A DNA stretch of 64,000 bases from Ohtaekwangia koreensis. Its GTDB lineage: Bacteria; Bacteroidota; Bacteroidia; Cytophagales; Cyclobacteriaceae. Each line of letters begins with the position of its first letter. Positions within the stretch are counted from its first letter, which is position 1. Position numbers and translations under genes: made by a program. Below are positions 35,444 through 43,091 of the stretch, in pieces. The stretch lies in the NCBI RefSeq assembly GCF_900167975.1, contig NZ_FUZU01000004.1:868001-932000 (forward strand). Reading direction: 5' to 3'. Under the pieces are notes generated by a model that made no database searches, was not told the DNA's origin, and saw only the letters and a list, made by a program, of their open reading frames with translations.

Positions 35444-37396
35444 TCAACCCTCTACTTGCTTCACCACTTTGCGCTGCGATTTCTTCGAAGCTTTGGAGCC
35501 TGGCTCCGGCAGAAGGATCACTTCATCCCATCGGGAAGCGTTGGGTTTATGTCCTTTTTTCTCCAATTCAAGTATGCGGTCAGCAACTTTATGCCTAAAG
35601 CCCCAGAGGGTATTAACTCGCAATTCCAATTGCTCAGCTAGACTTTCAAGGGTATAATCTTTATGTCCTACAACGGTGAGGTAGGCGATGTAAAAGGCTT
35701 TTTCAATCGGAAATTTGATGCTGTGAAAAATAGTATATGCTGTAATCGATTCGTTATAGCCACAACGGGTACATCTCCTTGAAAACTTCTGTGCGCCATC
35801 GAAGTACTTTTCGTTCGCGCATTTGCGACAATGAAAATCTTTTGTCCATTTCAAATTTTCCAGAAAGCGATAACACGCTAGCGTATCCGGATATATAGTC
35901 TTGAACTGGTTATAGTCCATCGTCTTTTCCATCAGGCGCTCGTTGAGAACTTCCTTGATGCTATTCTTTAATTTCCAGTTGTCAAGATCAAGTATAGAGT
36001 TGATCTGGTTGATCTCATACGACTGCCGCTCGAGTTTGGTGTTCGTTTCTTCAAGCTGATGATTCTTTTCATTCAGCTCCAGCGTTCGTTCCTGTACTTT
36101 CTGTTCGAGTTCGCGATTTACTTTATCCTTCAACCGCATGTTCACTTCATGCTGGTGAATGATTCTGCGCAAGGCACGATCGCGCATATCTTTGAGAATC
36201 CGGATCCTGTCTCCCAGGGCGAACGTCAGGAACAACATCTCCAAAACAAAACTGAAGTGCAGGCTATAATGCAAAGGTGTTGTAAACGGAAGGGCATTGA
36301 AATATACCAGCGACCGTATAAAGAAACCCATAAATAAAATTCCGTAGGCAATTACAAAAAAGCGTGCTGGTCTATATCCTTGCCGCCACACTTTTATACC
36401 AGTATAAAAAATCAACGACAACGGAATGATCTCAACGTTTCTATAGGTCAGCAGCTGTGGCAGGAAAAATAGTTCAACGATAAACCATATCGATCGCGCT
36501 ACAATCATCCATCGTATCGCGAGATCAAGAACGGGTACATTTGCCTTCGTGCTTAAGAATCTCCGCGTGAAGATGAGGCCCCAGATGATTACCAGGTACA
36601 ACGTTATCCCTACTGCATAATTATTCCATTCCGGATGATTGGGCCACAGGTATTGAAAACCGATACCGTCATAACTCATCGCATAGGCCGCTACACTCAG
36701 TATATAAATGATATAATATATATTCTTGATCTCGCGGATAGCCAGGTATACCAGGAAATTATAGAGGCTGATGATGAGGATCATCCCGTAGAAGGTACCG
36801 AACAAGAAGTACTCATTCAACGCATAGTATACAAAGCGGTCAACCGAACGGAAGGCTATACGGATGTCTGCAAACTCGTGCGAGCGTACATTGAAGTAAT
36901 AGTACATCGCAGTATCAGACTTGATATCGAGGATAATTTCGAAATTCTTGTGACGAAGCGTCCGTTGTGCAAAAGGCTGTTCATCGCCCATCAATACATT
37001 CCGGTAGGAACCATTCTCCTGCGGAACATACGCCTCTATATGATCGATCGTTTGATCGTAAAATTCCAGAAGCCATACTTTACTACTCTCTGCTTTGTGG
37101 CGAATCGGCAACCGAATCCAATACGAAGCATTTGTTTTAAAGTCTTTATTCTGATAGTCAGAATGCTTTTGAAACCGGTTAGAAAAACTATTGGAAGAGA
37201 TCTGATAAAAGGAAAGTGAGTTGGTAGTATCCAGGTAATACTCCAATTCATACGGCATGAAATTCCGTTCTATATAACTATCGTCTACCTCAAAAAAATC
37301 CTGTCCCTGAGCAGTGCAACAAAATAAAAGCAACCACACGGCTAACATGTACTTCACGTTGCAGGCGGTTGAATATGGTTGTCCAGGTTTATACAT
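35444..37396 (-). CDS. 7TMR-DISM membrane receptor fused to an IS1595-transposase-type zinc ribbon/HTH domain
   Basis: 650 residues. Signal peptide ~1-31; periplasmic beta-domain (~35-185, 7TMR-DISMED2-like, ASYWIRLPIRHK, WLLEFYDQTIDHIEAYVP); seven-helix 7TMR-DISM membrane region (~193-398); coiled coil (~405-500, LEQKVQERTLELNEKNHQLEE). Then, where a kinase or cyclase would be expected, residues ~505-625 match the N-terminal part of IS1595-family transposases: zinc ribbon Cys523, Cys526, Cys542, Cys545, the segment ITAYTIFHSIKFPIEKAFYIAYL, and an HTH-like YTLESLAEQLELRVNTLWGFRHKV. The DDE nuclease is absent. I infer a membrane-tethered DNA-binding regulator. Convergent with hxlR, 262 bases downstream of rhaT. 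Confidence 0.85.
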   Translation of the reverse strand: MYKPGQPYSTACNVKYMLAVWLLLFCCTAQGQDFFEVDDSYIERNFMPYELEYYLDTTNSLSFYQISSNSFSNRFQKHSDYQNKDFKTNASYWIRLPIRHKAESSKVWLLEFYDQTIDHIEAYVPQENGSYRNVLMGDEQPFAQRTLRHKNFEIILDIKSDTAMYYYFNVRSHEFADIRIAFRSVDRFVYYALNEYFLFGTFYGMILIISLYNFLVYLAIREIKNIYYIIYILSVAAYAMSYDGIGFQYLWPNHPEWNNYAVGITLYLVIIWGLIFTRRFLSTKANVPVLDLAIRWMIVARSIWFIVELFFLPQLLTYRNVEIIPLSLIFYTGIKVWRQGYRPARFFVIAYGILFMGFFIRSLVYFNALPFTTPLHYSLHFSFVLEMLFLTFALGDRIRILKDMRDRALRRIIHQHEVNMRLKDKVNRELEQKVQERTLELNEKNHQLEETNTKLERQSYEINQINSILDLDNWKLKNSIKEVLNERLMEKTMDYNQFKTIYPDTLACYRFLENLKWTKDFHCRKCANEKYFDGAQKFSRRCTRCGYNESITAYTIFHSIKFPIEKAFYIAYLTVVGHKDYTLESLAEQLELRVNTLWGFRHKVADRILELEKKGHKPNASRWDEVILLPEPGSKASKKSQRKVVKQVEG

Positions 37397-37658
37397 GCGT
37401 TGGAGTTAACACAAATCCTGATGATTACGTTTATGAAAGCAACAAATTGTGCTCTGGCAAATTTATTTATCGGACTTCTCTCCAGAGAAGCCGGCAGTAT
37501 CTGCCACTGAAATATCGGAAGAATTTTCGGATCGACAGGACGAATTCTTTAAACGGCATGCAGCCGCACTACGTCATGAACGAAATACTATACCAGTCGC
37601 TTCTTTTAAGCGACCAACAAATGGCTATAGCCTACAGAAATTAGAAATACATTAGATG

Positions 37659-38720
37659 CTATATATCTTCGATCGAGTTACCATACCCTACAATAATAAC
37701 GGAGAGTATAATTATAAAGATACCCATCAGGATGGTGGAATATGTTTTCTTGCTAACACCTTTCCATTCTTTCAATAATATTCCCCACATACTGGAGACA
37801 AGAATGATAAAAGCCATGTGCAGGATCCAGGAGCTGGCCCCATTGCCCAATTTACTTTCCCCCATCCCATAGAAGAAAAATTGCAGAAACCACGTTGTAC
37901 CGGCAAGCGCCGCAAATATATAGTTGTTCAAAAGTGGAGTTCTGTTATTGGTGTAGTCACCAAATGTTTTGTTTTGAAAATTAAGCAGTATACACCAGAT
38001 GAAGTTTGTTGTAAGCCCTCCCCACAGTAACACCACAAAAATTACGTTGTTCTGAAAAAGCGGATTGCTGCCATTCGCTACAGCTGCCACTGCCATCGGT
38101 TTTCCGGCTTCTATACCAAAGTTAAAACACGCGCTCAACACACCGGATATTATAGCCACTACTAAACCTTTGGAGAGATTGAATTCCTGAATACTGTTTT
38201 TCTTTTGCTCGTCTGTGAGTTCTTTCTCTTTTAGAATACCTGCACGCCCGCATACAAATATTCCCGTAAGACAAACTACAACACCTGCCAACACAACTTG
38301 TCCACCTGTACTGCTAAGCATCGCTGAAAAGGTATGCTCGGTGCTGTTGGTAAAAAGATCGCGATATATAGGGGGCACCAGCGAACCGAACGCAGATGTC
38401 AAGCCGAGTATAACAGACATCCCTAATGATAAACCAAGATAGCGCATACCCAAGCCGAACGTTAATCCGCCAACACCCCAGAGCAATCCCATAACGAATG
38501 TCCAGAATATAATGGAAGCATCTGTAGTCCTGATGATCTGCATAAAACCAGGCACCGTTAAATAAGCCGCCAGCAGTGGAATAAAGAGCCACGAAAATAA
38601 ACCACCTACAATCCAGTAGCTTTCCCACGACCATCCCTTTACTTTTTTATACGGGATATAAAAACTACCCGAAGCGAATCCACCTATAAAGTGATAAATG
38701 ATACCTGCGATTACCTGCAT
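37659..38720 (-). CDS. rhaT: L-rhamnose/proton symporter
   Basis: 353 residues, about ten membrane helices, inner membrane. Start taken at Met 38720 (MQVIAGIIYHFIGGFASGSFYIPYKKVKGWSWE), matching the family N-terminus; a Met ten codons earlier is in frame. Family stretches: GLLWGVGGLTFGLGMRYLGLSLGMSVILGL, EFNLSKGLVVAIISGVLSACFNFGIEAGKP and WFLQFFFYGMGESKLG with KEWKGV near the end. Rhamnose is a backbone sugar of rhamnogalacturonan I, so this transporter fits the pectin loci on the left although it is not in their operons. No rhamnose isomerase or kinase gene is in the window. Confidence 0.9.
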   Translation of the reverse strand: MQVIAGIIYHFIGGFASGSFYIPYKKVKGWSWESYWIVGGLFSWLFIPLLAAYLTVPGFMQIIRTTDASIIFWTFVMGLLWGVGGLTFGLGMRYLGLSLGMSVILGLTSAFGSLVPPIYRDLFTNSTEHTFSAMLSSTGGQVVLAGVVVCLTGIFVCGRAGILKEKELTDEQKKNSIQEFNLSKGLVVAIISGVLSACFNFGIEAGKPMAVAAVANGSNPLFQNNVIFVVLLWGGLTTNFIWCILLNFQNKTFGDYTNNRTPLLNNYIFAALAGTTWFLQFFFYGMGESKLGNGASSWILHMAFIILVSSMWGILLKEWKGVSKKTYSTILMGIFIIILSVIIVGYGNSIEDI

Positions 38721-38857
38721 AACTAGATTGTATTTTACCGAAAGATTCAATTCTGCTAATGGAAACTGTCCTGAACTATCCTGCCGATCACATCGAAACT
38801 TAACATTCAGGTTTGAAAAAGTATTTTCGTTAGTATTTTTATTTAAATGAAAAGCTC

Positions 38858-40450
38858 ATGACCTACATGGTGAATATACGGAATAGTAATGCCTTTACAT
38901 CAAAAGGTATTCTTATGCTTTGGTGTACTATATTTCTGTTAAACAGTGCATGTGAAGAAAAGAAATCTGCTTCTGCTGATTCGATTACCGTTAAGAAAAT
39001 AGACCATGTTAAACCACGGAATGTAATTTTTATTTTGTCGGATGATCATCGTCATGATTTCATGGGGTTCACCGGCAAGGTACCGGGACTACAAACTCCT
39101 AACCTTGATAAACTTGCACGCGAGGGTGCGCATTGTGTTAACGCGTTTGTGAGTACTTCACTTTGTTCACCAAGCCGTGCTTCCATTCTTACAGGTCAAT
39201 ATGCGCATACACATACTATTGTTGACAACCAGGCTCCGATGCCGAAAGGATTAAAAATGTTTCCGCAGTATTTACAACAGGTGGGCTACCAGACGGGATT
39301 CTTTGGCAAGTGGCACATGGGCAACCAGGGTGATGAACCTCAAAAGGGATTTGATCATTGGGTAAGTTTTAAAGGACAAGGTTTATACTATAATCCTGTG
39401 TTGAATATAAATGGAAAAGAAGTCGCCTATGAAGACAGTACCTATATAACCGACTTGCTGACTGACCATGCGCTCGAGTGGCTCAAGGAGAGAGAACAGG
39501 ACAAGCCATTCTTTTTATACTTGTCCAATAAAGCGGTGCATGCCGAGTTTATGCCTGCGAAGCGTCATAAGGGAAAGTATAAAGATCAGAAGATTGATTA
39601 TCCGAAGTCTATGTTCCTTACGGTTACAGATACCAGCAAGAGTTTTGATCTCAGTAAAAAACAACTCACACCCGAAAAACCTATACAAGCAAACCTGCGG
39701 GATATACCGGAGTGGGTTCGAAGACAACGGTATAGCTGGCATGGTGTAGACTATATGTATGATGGTCAGATAACCTTTGAAGATTTCTATCGACAATACC
39801 TGGAAGTACTCACGGGAGTTGATGAAAATATAGGCCGGCTGCTTGCCTATTTAAAAGAAGCAGGTCTTGACCAATCTACTTTGATAATATATATGGGCGA
39901 TAATGGTTTTTCATTTGGTGAACATGGGCTGATCGATAAGCGACACATGTATGAAGAATCCATGCGTGTTCCGTTACTGGTAAGATGCCCCGAAATGATT
40001 GACGCCAACACGAAGATCAAGTCGTTGATTCAAAACATCGACATCGCTCCTACTATCCTGGAGTTTGCAGGTATACAAAAGCCGGAGCAGATGCAGGGAA
40101 TGTCATTTGTGCCACTGCTACAGCAAAAGGAAATTGCGTGGCGCGATAAAGTATTCTATGAGTATTATTGGGAAGATGCGTTTCCGCAGACACCTACTAT
40201 TTTTGGAGTTCGCACCGATCGCTACAAATATATTTTCAATCATGGCGTTTGGGGAATCAACGAATTGTATGATCTCGAAAATGATCCGTTGGAAGTAAAC
40301 AACTTGATTCGCAATCCGGAATACGATTCACTGGCGAAAAATTTAAAAAATGAAATGTGGACATGGCTGGAGGAAACGAAAGGGGAACAAATTCCACTGA
40401 AGCGAATCCATGGCAAGAAGAACGACCATCTGTATCGCGGTACGAATTGA
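38858..40450 (+). CDS. S1 family sulfatase, lipoprotein
   Basis: 530 residues. Hydrolyses a sulfate ester on a carbohydrate; substrate unknown. Lipobox LLNSAC (C32); the start could also be Met4 or Met20. Formylglycine consensus CSPSRAS at 103-109 (Cys103 modified), metal ligands in FILSDDHRHD, GKWHMGNQGDEPQKGFDHW and IYMGDNGFSFGEHGLIDKRHMYEE. The C-terminal subdomain (RTDRYKYIFNHG, ELYDLENDPLEVNNLI) is typical of N-acetylglucosamine-6-sulfatase-like S1 enzymes, but that does not fix the substrate. Requires an anaerobic or FGE maturase, not found in the window. It stands alone, with a weak hairpin after it. Confidence 0.92.
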   Translation: MTYMVNIRNSNAFTSKGILMLWCTIFLLNSACEEKKSASADSITVKKIDHVKPRNVIFILSDDHRHDFMGFTGKVPGLQTPNLDKLAREGAHCVNAFVSTSLCSPSRASILTGQYAHTHTIVDNQAPMPKGLKMFPQYLQQVGYQTGFFGKWHMGNQGDEPQKGFDHWVSFKGQGLYYNPVLNINGKEVAYEDSTYITDLLTDHALEWLKEREQDKPFFLYLSNKAVHAEFMPAKRHKGKYKDQKIDYPKSMFLTVTDTSKSFDLSKKQLTPEKPIQANLRDIPEWVRRQRYSWHGVDYMYDGQITFEDFYRQYLEVLTGVDENIGRLLAYLKEAGLDQSTLIIYMGDNGFSFGEHGLIDKRHMYEESMRVPLLVRCPEMIDANTKIKSLIQNIDIAPTILEFAGIQKPEQMQGMSFVPLLQQKEIAWRDKVFYEYYWEDAFPQTPTIFGVRTDRYKYIFNHGVWGINELYDLENDPLEVNNLIRNPEYDSLAKNLKNEMWTWLEETKGEQIPLKRIHGKKNDHLYRGTN

Positions 40451-40503
40451 ATAAATCGAGAAAGCCTATAACGACACTTCTAAGCGTTCACTACCAGTAA
40501 AAA

Positions 40504-40523
40504 ACAGGCGATACCTTGCCTGT
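40504..40523 (+). terminator. Weak hairpin after the sulfatase gene
   Basis: ACAGGC (40504-40509) pairs with GCCTGT (40518-40523), followed by AAAATCG. Short stem and no U-run, so at most a weak terminator. An AATCGATT core lies immediately downstream (40526-40533), inside GTAAAATCGATTAC, 75 bases before the gluconate-dehydrogenase-like gene; it resembles the LacI-type sites imperfectly. Confidence 0.35.
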
Positions 40524-40607
40524 AAAATCGATTACAGAAGTGATTAGTTTTATCAATTAGTTTTATCTTTCGGATTACAACTACCGCACCTAACCGCATA
40601 CTAAATT

Positions 40608-41153
40608 ATGAACAGACGTCTGGTTTTAAAACAGCTTGCTATGGCTACTGCGGGCGCCATGCTCTTACCCGCCTGTGGCGTGGATCCTAAAAAAGTATCC
40701 ATTGCACTTAACAATCTAAAAGTTTCCGGTGATGAAGAAGATCTGATCGCTGAGATTGCCGATACCATTATTCCTGCAACGGATACGCCAGGCGCCAAAG
40801 CCGTAGGTGCTCATCTGTTTACATTGGTAATGGTAGATGATTGCATGGAAAAGTCAGAGCAGGAAAAATATCTGAAAGGCCTGCGATCATTTAATGATTC
40901 AACGAAAAAGATTACCGGTAAATCATTCATCAAGGCATCGCCTGAAGAGCGATTGGAAATCTTGACAGCGCTCGAAAAAGATAGAGATAATCTACCGGAA
41001 GAAACCAAAGTTTTTTATTCCCGCACAAGACAATATATAGTACAGGGATATACCTCTTCACAACATTTCCTGACGGACGTAAAACCTTATCAATTAATTC
41101 CTGGTCCGAATTACAAAGGATGTATACCTGTAACAGAACAAAAACCTGCATAA
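40608..41153 (+). CDS. Gluconate 2-dehydrogenase subunit 3 family protein, Tat-type lipoprotein
   Basis: 181 residues. Small partner subunit of membrane-associated GMC-type sugar dehydrogenases. N-terminus MNRRLVLKQLAMATAGAMLLPAC has a twin-arginine-like RR followed by a hydrophobic stretch and lipobox LPAC (C23), suggesting folded export with a cofactor-bearing partner. Body segment EDLIAEIADTIIPATDTPGAKAVGAHLF is the usual family hallmark. It lies four bases before the GMC oxidoreductase gene, so the pair forms a complex. No cytochrome c subunit gene follows. Confidence 0.9.
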   Translation: MNRRLVLKQLAMATAGAMLLPACGVDPKKVSIALNNLKVSGDEEDLIAEIADTIIPATDTPGAKAVGAHLFTLVMVDDCMEKSEQEKYLKGLRSFNDSTKKITGKSFIKASPEERLEILTALEKDRDNLPEETKVFYSRTRQYIVQGYTSSQHFLTDVKPYQLIPGPNYKGCIPVTEQKPA

Positions 41154-41157
41154 CCAA

Positions 41158-42858
41158 ATGGCTAACCTTAATATTGATAATATAAAAGAACGCACCTACG
41201 ATGCGATCGTGATCGGTTCCGGAATTAGTGGTGGCTGGTCTGCAAAAGAATTGACTGAGCGCGGATTAAAAACACTGGTACTGGAGCGTGGACGTGATGT
41301 AAAACACAACGTTGATTATCCTACCACGAACATGATGCCGTGGGAGTTTAAACACCGTGGCCAGATTCCACAAGAGATACAAAAAGAAAATCCGGTTGTT
41401 AGTCGTTGTTATGCTTTCCGTGAAGATGCTCAGCATTTCTTTGTAAAAGATAAAGAACATCCCTATGTACAAGAGAAACCTTTTGACTGGATCCGCGGAT
41501 ACCAGGTTGGTGGTAAGTCTTTGTTATGGGCACGTCAGACACAACGCTGGAGTGAATTTGATTTTGAAGGTCCGGCTCGCGATGGCTTCGCAGTAGACTG
41601 GCCGATCCGGTATAAAGATCTTGCACCATGGTATAGCCACGTCGAAAAGTTTGCAGGTATATCTGGAAACAAAGATGGCCTAGCAGAATTACCGGATGGT
41701 GAGTTTCTTCCTCCTATAGAACTTACGTGTGTTGAAAAACATTTTAAAGAGCAGGTAGCGCAGCACTATAAGAATCGCCACGTGATCATTGCGCGTTGCG
41801 CGCACATCACCGAGCAGCAGCCTATCCATGCGGAACAAGGACGCGCGCAGTGTCAGCACCGTACGTTGTGTCAGCGCGGTTGTCCATTCGGAGGATACTT
41901 TAGCAGTAACGCATCAACACTGCCATGGGCAGCACGCACGGGTAAACTTACACTTCGTCCCAATTCTGTTGTACACTCTATCATCTATGATGAAACAAAA
42001 GGTAAAGCAACCGGTGTACAAGTTATTGATGCGCTCACAAAAGAAGCTGTTGAGTACTATGCACCGATCATTTTTGTGAATGCTGCTGCTATAAATACCA
42101 ATCTGATTCTGTTAAACTCGAAGTCTAATCGTTTTCAAAACGGATTGGGAAATGACAACGGGTTGCTGGGTAAATATGTAGCGTTCCATAATTATAGAGC
42201 AAGGATCTCGGGTGAGTATGATGGCTTTCTGGATTCAACAACAAAAGGCCGCAGACCAACCAGTGGATATATACCGAGATTCCGGAATGTATATAAACAG
42301 GAAACTGATTTCCTTCGTGGGTATGCCGCAGGCTTCGATGGAGGACGTTACAATGAGACAAGCCACGATGGACTTGGTGCTTCATTAAAAGAAAAACTTG
42401 CAGAGACTAATTTAGGTCCTTGGCGAGTAGGCTCTCACATGATGGGTGAAACAATTCCGAAAGAAAGTAATTATGTTGCGCTTGATCCAACCTTAAAAGA
42501 TGAGTGGGGAATGCCGCAGCTGAAAATCTCTATCGACTATGATAACAACGATGAGAAAATGATCGCTGACTTTTTCGAGCAGCTAACGGAAATGTATACC
42601 AAGGCAGGGTTCAAGAATATACAGACCCACGATTCCAAGCAGGCTCCCGGACTTGATATTCACGAGATGGGTGGTGTACGCATGGGACGTGATCCAAAAA
42701 CATCTTTACTGAACGAATGGAACCAGCTTCATGCTTGTAAAAATGTTTTCGTAACCGATGGTGCCTGCATGACTTCAACGTCTACACAGAATCCTTCGCT
42801 TACCTATATGGCCTTATCTGCGCGTGCTGTAGATTACGCAGTGAAAAATTTGAAATAG
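41158..42858 (+). CDS. GMC family FAD-dependent oxidoreductase (gluconate dehydrogenase large-subunit-like)
   Basis: 566 residues. Oxidises a sugar or polyol alcohol group using FAD. N-terminal FAD loop YDAIVIGSGISGGWSAKEL (Gly20, Gly22, Gly25), then GYQVGGKSLLWARQTQRW, the Cys-rich CQHRTLCQRGCPFGGYFSS, and the C-terminal HEMGGVRMGRDPKTS and TSTSTQNPSLTYMALSARAVDYA. No signal peptide of its own, consistent with co-export with the Tat-type small subunit (hitchhiker transport). A terminator follows at 42878. Substrate not predictable. Confidence 0.92.
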   Translation: MANLNIDNIKERTYDAIVIGSGISGGWSAKELTERGLKTLVLERGRDVKHNVDYPTTNMMPWEFKHRGQIPQEIQKENPVVSRCYAFREDAQHFFVKDKEHPYVQEKPFDWIRGYQVGGKSLLWARQTQRWSEFDFEGPARDGFAVDWPIRYKDLAPWYSHVEKFAGISGNKDGLAELPDGEFLPPIELTCVEKHFKEQVAQHYKNRHVIIARCAHITEQQPIHAEQGRAQCQHRTLCQRGCPFGGYFSSNASTLPWAARTGKLTLRPNSVVHSIIYDETKGKATGVQVIDALTKEAVEYYAPIIFVNAAAINTNLILLNSKSNRFQNGLGNDNGLLGKYVAFHNYRARISGEYDGFLDSTTKGRRPTSGYIPRFRNVYKQETDFLRGYAAGFDGGRYNETSHDGLGASLKEKLAETNLGPWRVGSHMMGETIPKESNYVALDPTLKDEWGMPQLKISIDYDNNDEKMIADFFEQLTEMYTKAGFKNIQTHDSKQAPGLDIHEMGGVRMGRDPKTSLLNEWNQLHACKNVFVTDGACMTSTSTQNPSLTYMALSARAVDYAVKNLK

Positions 42859-42877
42859 TTAATTACTATACGCTCCA

Positions 42878-42916
42878 TAAAAAAATCACCTGACTCATAA
42901 TCGGGGGATTTTTTTT
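42878..42916 (+). terminator. Rho-independent terminator after the GMC gene
   Basis: Stem AATCACCTGA pairs with TCGGGGGATT (one mismatch, one wobble) around CTCATAA, flanked by an A-run upstream and eight T downstream. It starts 19 bases after the GMC stop codon. The flanking A-run means it could also work on the minus strand for the GH92 operon coming from the right. Confidence 0.85.
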
Positions 42917-42974
42917 GATATCTGGTTCATGTTATTAACAGGAATATTCCTTCTGTATAGAAGTATCCCTTGAA

Positions 42975-43026
42975 TGTCCAGTTTTTGACGAAAACTGGAC
43001 AGATACCCATTTCTTGTCCAGTTTTT
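42975..43026. repeat. TGTCCAGTTTT inverted repeat plus third copy
   Basis: TGTCCAGTTTT (42975-42985) and AAAACTGGACA (42991-43001) form a perfect 11-bp inverted repeat with spacer TGACG; a third copy TGTCCAGTTTTT is at 43015-43026 in direct orientation. It lies between the convergent ends of the GMC gene and the first GH92 gene, away from any start codon, so its purpose is unclear. Confidence 0.6.
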
Positions 43027-43091
43027 ACAATGCTGAAAGCCAAATGTTCAATAAATCAGCTTTCCGCGACATTTGTATATACTCAAAACGC

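Noticed and set aside
35444-35960. IS1595 insertion sequence at the end of the receptor gene
   Set aside because: Only the zinc-ribbon/HTH part is present, in frame, with no DDE domain, no terminal inverted repeats seen and a natural stop; fusion is likelier than an IS copy.
37369-37655. Short plus-strand frames between the 7TMR fusion gene and rhaT
   Set aside because: Two overlapping frames of similar length with no recognisable motif, overlapping the divergent gene's start; probably chance.
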